DNA from: JBDTNQ01 sp039933635
GTDB lineage: Bacteria > Acidobacteriota > Vicinamibacteria > Vicinamibacterales > SCN-69-37
Length of the DNA: 64,000 nucleotides
Direction: 5' to 3'
NCBI GenBank assembly: GCA_039933635.1
Contig: JBDTNQ010000005.1
Location: 41,588-105,587 of the forward strand
Made by a program: the position numbers and the translations under genes. The notes beneath the pieces are model-generated. The model ran no database searches and was not told the DNA's origin. It was given only the letters and a program-made list of their open reading frames with translations. This document shows positions 30,586 through 38,907 of this stretch, one piece after another; the stretch's first letter is position 1; each line of letters starts with the position of its first letter.

Positions 30586-31947
30586 GTGATGAACGCTGGC
30601 GACCCCTTAGAGACGACCCGCGTCGTGGATCGCGATAACGGCGGCGCGGGCAGATTCGTCGTCGCCATCGTGGCCGTCGGGCTGGGCGCCGCGCTGTTCG
30701 CCGTCGTGTTCCGTCGCCTGCTGGCGTGGTGGTATCAGGCGGCGTTTCACGCGAACACCATTGTCGAGGCGGTGACCGAGTCGCCGTGGTGGCTGCGACT
30801 CGGCGTCCCCCTGGCCGGCGGCATCGCCGCGGGCGTCGTCCTTGTGCTTCGTTCCGGTCGGGGCCAGAACGTCAGCAACGTGATGGAAGCGATCGCGCTC
30901 GGGCACGTGCGGCTGTCGTTACGCGCGACGCTGTCGCGGGTGGCGGCGTCATGGGCGGCCATGGCCGGCGGATTGTCGATTGGGCGTGAGGGACCGCTGA
31001 TCGAGTTCGGCGGATCGCTCGGCGCGGCGGCCGGCCGGCTGTTCGCCACGCCGCTCGCGCGCACGCGTGTCTTGATTGCCGCCGGCACGGCCGCGGGGTT
31101 CGCCGCGGCCTACAACACGCCGCTGGCCGCCGTGCTGTTCGTGTTCGAGACGATTGCCGGCGTGGCGGCGCTCGAACTGCTGCTCCCGGTGATGGCGGCA
31201 ACCGTCGTGGCGACCGTGGTGACCCGCGCGCTCGTCGGCGGCGGGCCATTGTATGGACAGCGGGCGTTCGGTGGCGGGGCGCCGGTCGAGTTGCTCACGT
31301 TCGCCCTGCTCGGGATCGTCGCCGCAGGGGTGGCGATGGGCTTCAAGACGGTGCTGACGATCGGGGAGCGGCTGTTCGAAGCCTCGGCGCTGCCGCGTCC
31401 GCTGCGGACCGCGATTGGCGGGGCGACGGTCGGCGCCATTGCCATCTGGCTCCCCGCGGTCGTCGGGAATGGCTACGAGCCGCTGAACGCGGTGCTCAAT
31501 GGTCAGTTCGCGCTCGTGACTGTCGGCATGCTGGTGTTCGCGAAGGTCGTCGCCACGAGCGCGTCGGTGGGATCGGGTGTCCCGGGTGGCGTCTTCACGC
31601 CGATGCTGCTGGTCGGCGGGGCGACCGGCACCATCTGGTTCCATCTGGCCGCGTCGATCGGGTTGCCGGTGTCCGCCGGCGCCGGCACCTACGCCCTCGT
31701 TGGGATGGCTGCCGCGGCGGCGGCCAGCACCCACGCGCCGCTCACCGCGGCGGTGATGATCTTCGAAGTATCCGGAGACTATCCACTCGTCGTGCCGTTG
31801 GTCCTGGCGACTGCCGTTGCGGTGGCTACGTCGCGGGTCCTGGGCGGCGAGTCGCTGTACGAGGCCGAGTTGCGGCGTCGTGGCCTGGGCTGGGAGATCA
31901 CGCTCGAGGGCCGACGCCTGAGTGGGGAGGACCTTAAACCGAATTAA
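30586..31947 (+). CDS. ClC-family chloride/fluoride channel or antiporter
   Basis: The 453-residue membrane protein has the ClC helix pattern without CBS domains. The gating glutamate motif is intact (SIGREGPLIEFG, Glu135), and GSGVPGGVFTPMLLVGG and GMAAAAAASTHAPLTAAVMIFE match the selectivity region and helix ends. The first selectivity motif, normally GSGIP, is replaced by GQNVSN. The position of the internal proton glutamate of 2:1 chloride/proton exchangers is Thr (PLAAVLFVFETIAG). This suggests an uncoupled channel or altered ion choice. Co-transcribed with the rhomboid gene 12 bp upstream. Confidence 0.85.
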   Translation: MMNAGDPLETTRVVDRDNGGAGRFVVAIVAVGLGAALFAVVFRRLLAWWYQAAFHANTIVEAVTESPWWLRLGVPLAGGIAAGVVLVLRSGRGQNVSNVMEAIALGHVRLSLRATLSRVAASWAAMAGGLSIGREGPLIEFGGSLGAAAGRLFATPLARTRVLIAAGTAAGFAAAYNTPLAAVLFVFETIAGVAALELLLPVMAATVVATVVTRALVGGGPLYGQRAFGGGAPVELLTFALLGIVAAGVAMGFKTVLTIGERLFEASALPRPLRTAIGGATVGAIAIWLPAVVGNGYEPLNAVLNGQFALVTVGMLVFAKVVATSASVGSGVPGGVFTPMLLVGGATGTIWFHLAASIGLPVSAGAGTYALVGMAAAAAASTHAPLTAAVMIFEVSGDYPLVVPLVLATAVAVATSRVLGGESLYEAELRRRGLGWEITLEGRRLSGEDLKPN

Positions 31948-32033
31948 TTCCCCCTTCATGGTCTCCTCAGGGCTGGCGACGTCCAATGAAGTAGATGGCA
32001 GAGGGTCATCGGCTTTTGAAGGAGATTTCGACC

Positions 32034-32405
32034 ATGAAGATCGTTCACGCCGCCGTCATTGCGAGCCTTCTGGTGGCCGCACCGGTGTTCGCTCAGACCA
32101 CCACCCCCGCGCCGAAACCGGCGAAGACGGCACCCGCGCCGAAACCCGCGACGACGACGGCCGTTCACGCCACGAAGGGAGTCGTGAAATCGGTGGACGC
32201 GACGACCCTCGTCATCACCAAAGCTGGCGGAAAGGGGCCGGAAACGACCTTCGTCCTGAACCCTTCGACGCAGAAGCAAGGTGACATCTCGATTGGCGCC
32301 TCGGTCGACGTGCGGTACCACACCGACGGCAAGTCGAAGGTGGCGTCGGCGATCAGCGTGCAGGAAGCCAAATCCTCCGCCTCCAAGGCCAAGGCGACAA
32401 AGTAG
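32034..32405 (+). CDS. Small exported protein with DUF5666-like domain
   Basis: The 123-residue protein is exported (VHAAVIASLLVAAPVFAQ signal). An Ala/Pro/Lys linker (PAPKPAKTAPAPKPATTT) leads to a small beta-barrel-like domain: GVVKSVDATTLVITKAGG, FVLNPSTQKQG, VDVRYHTDGKSKVA. This is the pattern of short OB-like DUF5666 domains in many acidobacterial secreted proteins. ATG 32034 follows AAGGAG at 9 bp and begins the signal; an upstream in-frame ATG at 31995 lacks a site. It is 33 bp before the acvB-like start and could be part of the acvB-mprF transcript. Confidence 0.7.
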   Translation: MKIVHAAVIASLLVAAPVFAQTTTPAPKPAKTAPAPKPATTTAVHATKGVVKSVDATTLVITKAGGKGPETTFVLNPSTQKQGDISIGASVDVRYHTDGKSKVASAISVQEAKSSASKAKATK

Positions 32406-32438
32406 GCGCCGCTGTCCACGAACTGATCGAGACCGCGT

Positions 32439-33284
32439 GTGCGCACTCCGCCAGCCGGGCAGTCGACCCGCACCGTCCGAAACCCGGTTCGTCATCGAGG
32501 CCCGGTTGTCCGGCTGGTGGCCGCGTTGGTGCTCGTCGCCGTCGGGCTCATGGTGACGCCGCTGCGCGCGGCATCGACCGCGGCCCAACGTGACGAGCCA
32601 CTGACGATTCGCGGCCGCGAACAGGTGCTGCACCTCTACGGTTCGCCTGGCGGCGAGCCGGTGGTGATTGCGAGCGGCGACGGCGGCTGGGTGCACCTGG
32701 CACCGCATCTGGCGGAGTTCCTGGCCGCGCGAGGCTATTTCGTCGTGGGCGTGGACAGCCGGGCCTATCTCGAAAGCTTCACGTCGACCTCGTCGTCGCT
32801 GGCGAAATCCGACGTTCCGGGTGATTTCCGAGTGGTTCTCGCGCGTGCGATGGGGGCCGCGGACCGGAAACCGGCGTTGATCGGGGTGTCGGAGGGGGCC
32901 GGCCTGGCGGTGCTGGCCGCCGGTGATCCCGGCGTCCAGCACGTGATTCGTGGCGTGCTCGTGGTGGGGTTGCCCGACCTGAATGAACTGGCGTGGCGCT
33001 GGAGGGACGACCTGATCTACGTGACTCACGGTGTGCCCAATGAACCGCTGTTCAGTGCCGCCGCAGCCATCGCCCGTGTGGCGCCGGTGCCCGTCGCCGG
33101 CATTTACGCGAGCCACGACGAGTTCGTGCCCGAGGCGGATGCCCGGCGCGTGGCCGACTCCGCGGGGGAGCCGAAGCGCTTCTGGACCGTCCCAGCGGCA
33201 AATCACCGATTCAGCGACAATCTCAACGAGCTGGATACGCGCCTCGCCGACGCATTGGCGTGGATGTCGGGTCCAGGGCGCTGA
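32439..33284 (+). CDS. acvB: AcvB/VirJ-like periplasmic alpha/beta hydrolase (candidate aminoacyl-PG hydrolase)
   Basis: The 281-residue protein has an N-terminal signal (VVRLVAALVLVAVGLMVTPL) and one VirJ-type alpha/beta-hydrolase domain: VIASGDGGWVHLAPHLAEFL, split at YFVVGVDSRAYLESF, then ALIGVSEGAGLAVLAA (nucleophile elbow G-V-S-E-G) and a late VPAANHRFSDN with the catalytic histidine. AcvB of Agrobacterium and AtvA of Rhizobium hydrolyse lysyl-phosphatidylglycerol and are encoded with the MprF homologue lpiA. The mprF gene here starts 9 bp downstream, matching that arrangement. The GTG start is 33 bp after the DUF5666-like gene. Proteins named AcvB have two such domains; this has one. 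Confidence 0.8.
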   Translation: MRTPPAGQSTRTVRNPVRHRGPVVRLVAALVLVAVGLMVTPLRAASTAAQRDEPLTIRGREQVLHLYGSPGGEPVVIASGDGGWVHLAPHLAEFLAARGYFVVGVDSRAYLESFTSTSSSLAKSDVPGDFRVVLARAMGAADRKPALIGVSEGAGLAVLAAGDPGVQHVIRGVLVVGLPDLNELAWRWRDDLIYVTHGVPNEPLFSAAAAIARVAPVPVAGIYASHDEFVPEADARRVADSAGEPKRFWTVPAANHRFSDNLNELDTRLADALAWMSGPGR

Positions 33285-33293
33285 GGTGTTGGC

Positions 33294-35843
33294 GTGGGTC
33301 AGCGACTGCGACGTGCGCTCCCCGCTCTTATCGGCGTGCTCCTCTTCGGCACCGCGCTGGCCGTGCTGCACCGCGAACTGGCGGCGCTCACGTGGCGTGA
33401 CCTCAGTCGCGATCTACTCGCCACGCCGTTCACGCGGCTGGGTCTGGCGCTGCTCTTCACTGTCATGAGCTACGCCATCCTCGCCGCATACGACCTGCTC
33501 GGCTTTCAGAGCATCCGCAAGCGCCTGCCTGCGGCGAACGTGGTGCTCGCGTCCTGTCTGTCCTACGCCATCGCCCACAGCATCGGCTTCTCGATCGTGT
33601 CCGGCGCCTCGATTCGGTATCGGTTCTACACGCGCTGGGGGGTGACCGCCGGCGAGCTTTCCCAGCTTCTCGTGTCGTACACAGTGACCTTCTGGCTCGG
33701 CGTGTTCGTGCTGGGCGGGATCAGCCTGATCGTGGCGCCGCCGTCTTCGATCCTGGGGTGGCCGGTCGGCGCCTGGGCGCCATTCGCCGGCGAAGCGCTG
33801 ATCGCCGTGCCGATCGTGTTCGTGCTGATGACTATGGTGCGCCGCGCGCCGCTGACCGTCGCCGGAATGGCCATGCCATGGCCGTCACCTGGGACCGCCC
33901 TGCTGCAGGTCATCGCATCGGTAAGCGACTGGGCCATGACGGCAGCCGTGTTGTTCGTGCTGCTGCCGTCCGGCGCGATATCGTTCTGGGCTTTTGTCGG
34001 GCCATTTCTCCTGGCCGTCCTGGCCGGCGGCGCCAGCCACCTGCCTGGCGGGATCGGCGTGCTCGAGGGCACGCTCGTCCTGCTTCTGCAGCCGTACATC
34101 ACCAGCGCGGAGCTCGTGCCGCGCCTCGTCGTGTACCGCGCCTGCTACTACCTGCTGCCGTTCGCGATCGCGCTGGTCGTGATGACGGCTGACGAACTGC
34201 GGCAGCGCCGGGCGCAGGCTGCGCGGTGGAGCTCGCGGCTCGGCGAGATCACCGAGCAAATCACTCCAATGCTCTTCGGCTCCCTCGCCTTCGTCGCCGG
34301 CGTTGTGCTGCTGTTTTCGGGCGCGACGCCCGCCGCGCGCGGACGCCTCGACCTGCTGCATCGATGGCTGCCGCTCGGAGTCATCGAGGTCTCCCACTTC
34401 ACCGGCAGCGTCGTTGGCGCCTGCCTGCTGATTCTGTCGCAGGGCCTGCGACGACGGTTGGACAGTGCCTACTACCTGACTGCGACGGCCCTGGCTGTCG
34501 GGGCGGCTGTGTCCCTGCTAAAGGGGCTCGACTACGAAGAGGCCATTGCGCTCGTGGCCATGTTCGCCATCTTTCGGCGGGCGCGGCCGGCGTTCGACCG
34601 CCGCGGCGCGTTCTTCGACACCACGTTCTCGCCGCTCTGGGTCGCCTCGGTCGTGTCGGCGATTGGCGCATCGGCCTGGTTGGGACGTTTCGCATTCAAG
34701 CACGTTTCGTTCGCGGATCAGCTCTGGTGGCAATTCGAGCTCCACGGACAGGCCTCGCGGTCGCTGCGCGCCGCCGTTGGCGCGGCGATGGTGGCGCTGG
34801 TCTTCGGCGTCACGCGTCTCGTCCGGCGCGCGCCGCACGAGGTCACCGCTCCAACGGACGCGGATCTCGATGACGCGATGCGGATCGTGCGCGCGCAGTC
34901 GGACACGGCGCCGAACCTCGTGTTCCTGCGTGACAAGGGCCTGATTTTCGATGCCGACCGCCGGGCGTTCCTCATGTATGCGGTGCAGGGGCGCACGTGG
35001 GTTGCCTTGGGCGATCCGGTCGGGCCCGACGATGCGGCCGCGGGCATCATCCGGGCGTTCCTGGAGCGGTGCGACGACTTCGGTGGCGTCCCTGTCTTCT
35101 ACGAGGTGAGCGCGAAACACCTGCATCGCTACGCCGACGTGGGACTGACGTGCGTCAAGATCGGCGAAGAGGCTCGTGTCGACCTCGCGCGTCTGACGCT
35201 CGACGGGCCCGCCGGCGCCAAATACCGCAAGGTGATCCGGCGGCTCGAGAAGGACGGAGGCAGGTTCCGCGTGCTCCCCGCCGACGAGGTGCCCGGCGTG
35301 CTTCCCGCGTTACGTGCGGTCTCCGACGACTGGCTGTCGGCGCGTGCCGGCTCCGAGAAGGGTTTCTCCCTCGGCTTCTTCGACGACGGGTATCTCATGA
35401 GGTTTCCTGTCGCGGTCGTCGAGGTGGACGAGCGAGTGGTAGCGTTCGCCACGTTGTGGCCCGGCGCGGACCGGGGGGAACTCTCCGTCGACCTCATGCG
35501 GTTCCACCACGACGCCCCGAAGGGCACGATGGAGGCCCTGTTCGCCCATCTCCTCGTGTGGGGTCAGGCTGAGGGATTTCGCTGGTTTGCCCTCGGCATG
35601 GCCCCGCTTTCCGGCGTGGAGCGGTCGCCCTCCGCGTCGCTCTGGAACCGCGTGGGCGCGTTCGTGTTCGCGCATGGGGGCCGGGTCTACAACTTCCAGG
35701 GCCTGCGTGCCTACAAGGAGAAGTTCGATCCCATTTGGAGTCCGAGGTACCTCGCGTATCAGGGTGGCGGTCACTTGCCGCGACTGCTTGCCGACATCGC
35801 CGCCTTGGTGGCGGGTGGTTATCAACGACTGTTCCGGAGCTGA
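33294..35843 (+). CDS. mprF: Bifunctional lysylphosphatidylglycerol flippase/synthetase MprF
   Basis: The 849-residue protein has an N-terminal membrane flippase domain with about 14 helices (residues 1-500: SIGFSIVSGASIRYRFY, GASHLPGGIGVLEGTLVLLL). A cytosolic C-terminal aminoacyl-tRNA-dependent transferase domain (about 530-830) follows, with YAVQGRTWVALGDPVGP, FYEVSAKHLHRYADVGL, YRKVIRRLEKDGGRF, and WNRVGAFVFAHGGRVYNF with GLRAYKEKFDPIW. MprF makes lysyl- or alanyl-phosphatidylglycerol and moves it outward, lowering negative charge and cationic peptide sensitivity. The charged amino acid cannot be read from sequence. It is flanked by acvB and, 3 bp later, a two-component system, suggesting one envelope-charge operon. 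Confidence 0.92.
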   Translation: MGQRLRRALPALIGVLLFGTALAVLHRELAALTWRDLSRDLLATPFTRLGLALLFTVMSYAILAAYDLLGFQSIRKRLPAANVVLASCLSYAIAHSIGFSIVSGASIRYRFYTRWGVTAGELSQLLVSYTVTFWLGVFVLGGISLIVAPPSSILGWPVGAWAPFAGEALIAVPIVFVLMTMVRRAPLTVAGMAMPWPSPGTALLQVIASVSDWAMTAAVLFVLLPSGAISFWAFVGPFLLAVLAGGASHLPGGIGVLEGTLVLLLQPYITSAELVPRLVVYRACYYLLPFAIALVVMTADELRQRRAQAARWSSRLGEITEQITPMLFGSLAFVAGVVLLFSGATPAARGRLDLLHRWLPLGVIEVSHFTGSVVGACLLILSQGLRRRLDSAYYLTATALAVGAAVSLLKGLDYEEAIALVAMFAIFRRARPAFDRRGAFFDTTFSPLWVASVVSAIGASAWLGRFAFKHVSFADQLWWQFELHGQASRSLRAAVGAAMVALVFGVTRLVRRAPHEVTAPTDADLDDAMRIVRAQSDTAPNLVFLRDKGLIFDADRRAFLMYAVQGRTWVALGDPVGPDDAAAGIIRAFLERCDDFGGVPVFYEVSAKHLHRYADVGLTCVKIGEEARVDLARLTLDGPAGAKYRKVIRRLEKDGGRFRVLPADEVPGVLPALRAVSDDWLSARAGSEKGFSLGFFDDGYLMRFPVAVVEVDERVVAFATLWPGADRGELSVDLMRFHHDAPKGTMEALFAHLLVWGQAEGFRWFALGMAPLSGVERSPSASLWNRVGAFVFAHGGRVYNFQGLRAYKEKFDPIWSPRYLAYQGGGHLPRLLADIAALVAGGYQRLFRS

Positions 35844-35846
35844 ATC

Positions 35847-36521
35847 ATGCGTATTCTCGTGGTGGAAGACGATCGAAAAGTGGCGGGTTTCGTTCAGGGC
35901 GGACTCGAGCAGGAGGGCTACGCCGTCGATGTGCTACACGAGGGCATCTCGGCCGGCGCTCACGCCTCGACGGTGGATTACGACGCCGTCGTACTCGACC
36001 TGATGCTCCCCGGACGTTCAGGGCTGCAGGTGCTGCGCGACATCCGCGCCCGGAAGCCCGCGCTGCCTGTCTTGATCCTGACGGCCAAGGATTCGGTCGA
36101 CGCGCGCGTGGCGGGCCTCGACAGCGGCGCCGATGACTACATGGCCAAGCCGTTCGCGTTGGCCGAGCTCTCGGCGCGCTTGCGCGCGCTGTTGCGCCGT
36201 GGATCGCCGAAGGAGACGCGCTTGCGCGTCGCCGATCTCGAAATGGATACGAGCCGGCGCATCGTGAACCGCGCCGGGAGATCCATCGAGCTGAAGCCCA
36301 AGGAGTACGCGCTGCTCGAGTTCCTCATGCGGAACAGCGACCGTCCCGTGACGCGGTCGCTCATCATTGAACATGTCTGGGACATTCACTTCGACAGCGT
36401 CAGCAACGTCGTCGAAGTGCATATCAACTCGCTGAGGAACAAGGTGGATCGCGGCTTCCCGTCGCCGTTGATCCAGACGGTGCGCGGTGTCGGCTATATG
36501 CTGACCGACAGATCCTCGTGA
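35847..36521 (+). CDS. OmpR/PhoB-type response regulator
   Basis: The 224-residue regulator has a receiver (ILVVEDDRKVAGFVQGGLEQ, phospho-acceptor Asp in VVLDLMLPGRSGL, LILTAKDSVDARVAGLDSG, YMAKPFALAEL) and a winged helix (LKPKEYALLEFLMRNSDRPV, EHVWDIHFDSVSNVVEVHI, VDRGFPSPLIQTVRGVGYML). This resembles CusR/QseB-like regulators. It starts 3 bp after mprF and its stop overlaps the kinase start (GTGA), so it should be produced with the MprF genes and is likely to control them. Confidence 0.9.
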   Translation: MRILVVEDDRKVAGFVQGGLEQEGYAVDVLHEGISAGAHASTVDYDAVVLDLMLPGRSGLQVLRDIRARKPALPVLILTAKDSVDARVAGLDSGADDYMAKPFALAELSARLRALLRRGSPKETRLRVADLEMDTSRRIVNRAGRSIELKPKEYALLEFLMRNSDRPVTRSLIIEHVWDIHFDSVSNVVEVHINSLRNKVDRGFPSPLIQTVRGVGYMLTDRSS

Positions 36522-37975
36522 CGCCGCTGCCACTACGAACCAAGCTCACCCTCATCTACACGGCCATCCTCGCGCTGCTCGTCACGGCGCTCAGCGTCAC
36601 CTACTACCGCGTCTTGGCGCTGCAGCTCGACGCGGACGCGACCGCCGATCTCAGCGAGTTGACCAGCGGGCTCCACGGCTATCTGCACGTGGAGGACGGC
36701 CAGCCCGTGCTGGTGTACGACAAGACCGATCCCGATCAGGTCGCGTTCGTCGAGGCCGCCAGCCGGTACTACCAGGTGTTCGACGCCGACACGGCCGAGC
36801 TGCTGGCGCAGTCGACGGCGATGCAGCCGCTGGGGCTCCGCTACACGCCGGCCGAGGTGAAGGCGTTTCACGAGCACCCGCACAACGTCGACGTGGAAAC
36901 CGATCGCGGTCGCGTCCGTCTGTCGAACAGCCTCGTGTCTCCAGGGTCTGGCGCGACGTATCTCCTGCAGGTGGGTGTGTCGCTTGCGAAGGCCGATTCG
37001 GCGCTGCAGCGGTTTCTGACGCTGCTGCTGTGGAGCGTTCCGGCCAGCGTGGTGCTGCTGCTCGTCGTGGGACGAGTCATGGCGGGCCGGTCGCTCGCGC
37101 CGCTGGCCGACCTGGCGCGGCGCACCCGCGCGATCACCGTGACCGATCTGGCCCAACGGTTGCCCGTGCGGGGCGCCAACGACGAACTGGACAACGTCGC
37201 CGAGGCCTTCAACGACACGCTCGCGCGTCTCGAGCACGCGATTGGCGAGATGAAGCAGTTCAGCACGGCGATCGCTCACGAGTTGCGCACCCCGGTGGCG
37301 GCGCTCCGCGGCGAGACGGAACTGGCGTTGCTCCGCGCGACCTCGGTGCAGGACTACCGTCGCGCGCTCGAAAGCCAATTGGAGGAGTTCGACAAACTCA
37401 CGCGGCTCATCACGCAGCTGCTGACGCTGGCGCGAGCGGAGAGCGGCCAGATCCCGCTCACCGCCAACCCCGTGGACCTCGCGGCGCTCGCCGCGTCCGT
37501 GGTGGACGCCCTGGAGCCGGTCGCCCAGGCACGCGAGATCGATCTGGTGTGCGACCGTATCGAGCCGGCCATCGCGGAGGGCGATCAGGAGTGGCTCGAA
37601 CGGCTGCTGCTCAACCTGCTCGACAACGCCATCAAGTTCACCGGCGCCGGAGGACGGATCGCGGTCAGTGTCTGGCCGGAGGCCGGCTTCGCACACCTGG
37701 CGATTCGCGATACCGGCGTCGGCATCGCGTCCGAGGCGCTGCCCCGCATCTTCGAGCGCTTCTATCGCGTCGATCAGGCACGCTCGTCGCCCGCGGAAGG
37801 CGTGGGGCTCGGTCTCTCCCTGGTCAAGTGGATCATCGATCGGCACCACGGCACGGTCGCCGTCGAAAGCCGTCCTGGCGAGGGCACAACCATCACGGTG
37901 CGGATTCCAGGGGCGCACGGACGGGATGGGGCTGGTGGTTCAAGACCCGGCGACGGAAGAGACCGGGCCTGGTAG
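36518..37975 (+). CDS. Sensor histidine kinase partner (CusS/QseC-like)
   Basis: The 485-residue membrane kinase has TM1 (TLIYTAILALLVTALSVTYY), a periplasmic sensor of about 130 residues, TM2 (LTLLLWSVPASVVLLLVVG), HAMP (RRTRAITVTDLAQRLPV), the phospho-acceptor box FSTAIAHELRTPVAALRGE, and a HATPase domain (NLLDNAIKFTG, DTGVGIASEALPRIF, GVGLGLSLVKWIID). It pairs with the regulator overlapping by 4 bp. The last 18 or so residues (from GRDGAGGSRPGDG) are encoded by GGTTCAAGACCCGG-type repeats (37937-38047) and look like a tail gained when a repeat entered the 3' end. The stimulus is unknown; operon context suggests envelope stress or cationic compounds. Confidence 0.9.
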   Translation: MTPLPLRTKLTLIYTAILALLVTALSVTYYRVLALQLDADATADLSELTSGLHGYLHVEDGQPVLVYDKTDPDQVAFVEAASRYYQVFDADTAELLAQSTAMQPLGLRYTPAEVKAFHEHPHNVDVETDRGRVRLSNSLVSPGSGATYLLQVGVSLAKADSALQRFLTLLLWSVPASVVLLLVVGRVMAGRSLAPLADLARRTRAITVTDLAQRLPVRGANDELDNVAEAFNDTLARLEHAIGEMKQFSTAIAHELRTPVAALRGETELALLRATSVQDYRRALESQLEEFDKLTRLITQLLTLARAESGQIPLTANPVDLAALAASVVDALEPVAQAREIDLVCDRIEPAIAEGDQEWLERLLLNLLDNAIKFTGAGGRIAVSVWPEAGFAHLAIRDTGVGIASEALPRIFERFYRVDQARSSPAEGVGLGLSLVKWIIDRHHGTVAVESRPGEGTTITVRIPGAHGRDGAGGSRPGDGRDRAW

Positions 37976-38047
37976 TTCAAGACCCGGGAAGCGAAGGAGA
38001 CCCGGGAGGCGAAAGAGACCGGGTCTGGCAGTTCAAGACCCGGTCTC
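37937..38047. repeat. Cluster of three GTTCAAGACCCGG units ending in a perfect hairpin
   Basis: Three copies of GTTCAAGACCCGG occur in 111 bp, with GAGACCGGG-type segments between them. The last forms a perfect 12-bp stem: 38015-38026 (GAGACCGGGTCT) with 38036-38047 (AGACCCGGTCTC) around a 9-base loop. The first part lies inside the kinase reading frame, the rest between it and the NIPSNAP gene. REP-like elements behave this way. It may also end transcription of the mprF operon. Confidence 0.6.
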
Positions 38048-38060
38048 ATAACATAGCCCG

Positions 38061-38873
38061 ATGGATCGCCGTGAATTCGTGTCCGCTGCAATCGTGGCCG
38101 GAGGCAGCTTGATGGCGGGGACCGCCTCGGCAGGCGCGTCAACGACCTCCCGGCAGAATCGACCGTTGCAGTACTTCGAGCTTCGTCACTACCAGTTGCG
38201 ACGCGGACCGCAGACGCAGGTGCTCGACGATTACCTGAACCAGGCCGCGATTCCGGCGATGCACCGGGCCGGGATCGGGCCGGTGGGCGTGTTCAACGTG
38301 ATGATTGGCCCGCGCAGTCCCGCGCTGACTGTTCTCATCGTGCACCCGACGTTCGAGAGTGTCTCCACGCTACCGGCCAGGCTGGCGGCCGACGCGGAGT
38401 ACCAGCGCGCGGCCGCGACGTATCTCAACGCACCCGCCACCAATCCCGCGTACGTGCGGATCGATTCCTCGCTGCTTCGCGCCTTCTCGGGGATGCCCGC
38501 CCTGGAACTGCCCTTCGGCGGCGGCGAGGCGGGGCGCCGCAGCCGCATCTTCGAGCTGCGCACCTACGAGAGCCACAGCGAGGCAGCGGGGCGGAAGAAG
38601 ATCGAGATCTTCAACACTGCCGAGATGGCGCTGTTTCGCCGCGCCGGCATGCATCCGGTCTTCTTCGGCGAGACCATCGTCGGTGCGTCGATGCCGAACC
38701 TCACCTACATGCTCGTCTACGAGGATATGGCCGCGCACGACAAGCAGTGGGCCGCCTTCGCCGCCGACCCCGAGTGGCGCACACTCTCCACGACTCCCGG
38801 CAACACGGACCCGGAGATCGTGGCCAACATCACGAACACCTACCTCCGGCCGACGCCGTATTCGGAAATCTGA
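38061..38873 (+). CDS. Tat-exported NIPSNAP family protein
   Basis: The 270-residue protein starts with a twin-arginine signal (MDRREFVSAAIVAGGSLMAG). Two tandem NIPSNAP domains follow: residues about 35-130 (LQYFELRHYQLRRGPQ) and 165-265 (RIFELRTYESHSEAAGRKK, and PNLTYMLVYEDMAAHDKQW). NIPSNAPs are small ferredoxin-like folds of unknown biochemical role, and Tat-exported double-domain forms are frequent in acidobacteria. The gene begins 14 bp after the hairpin ending the mprF operon, so it probably has its own promoter. Role unknown. Confidence 0.85.
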   Translation: MDRREFVSAAIVAGGSLMAGTASAGASTTSRQNRPLQYFELRHYQLRRGPQTQVLDDYLNQAAIPAMHRAGIGPVGVFNVMIGPRSPALTVLIVHPTFESVSTLPARLAADAEYQRAAATYLNAPATNPAYVRIDSSLLRAFSGMPALELPFGGGEAGRRSRIFELRTYESHSEAAGRKKIEIFNTAEMALFRRAGMHPVFFGETIVGASMPNLTYMLVYEDMAAHDKQWAAFAADPEWRTLSTTPGNTDPEIVANITNTYLRPTPYSEI

Positions 38874-38907
38874 AGCCGCCGCTCTGTCGGAAGACCTGAG
38901 ACCGTCC

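Noticed and set aside
37938..37952. GGTTCAAGACCC as a tRNA T-arm
   Set aside because: The match to a T-loop is superficial, and no acceptor, anticodon or D-arm can be folded around it; the unit is one of three repeats.
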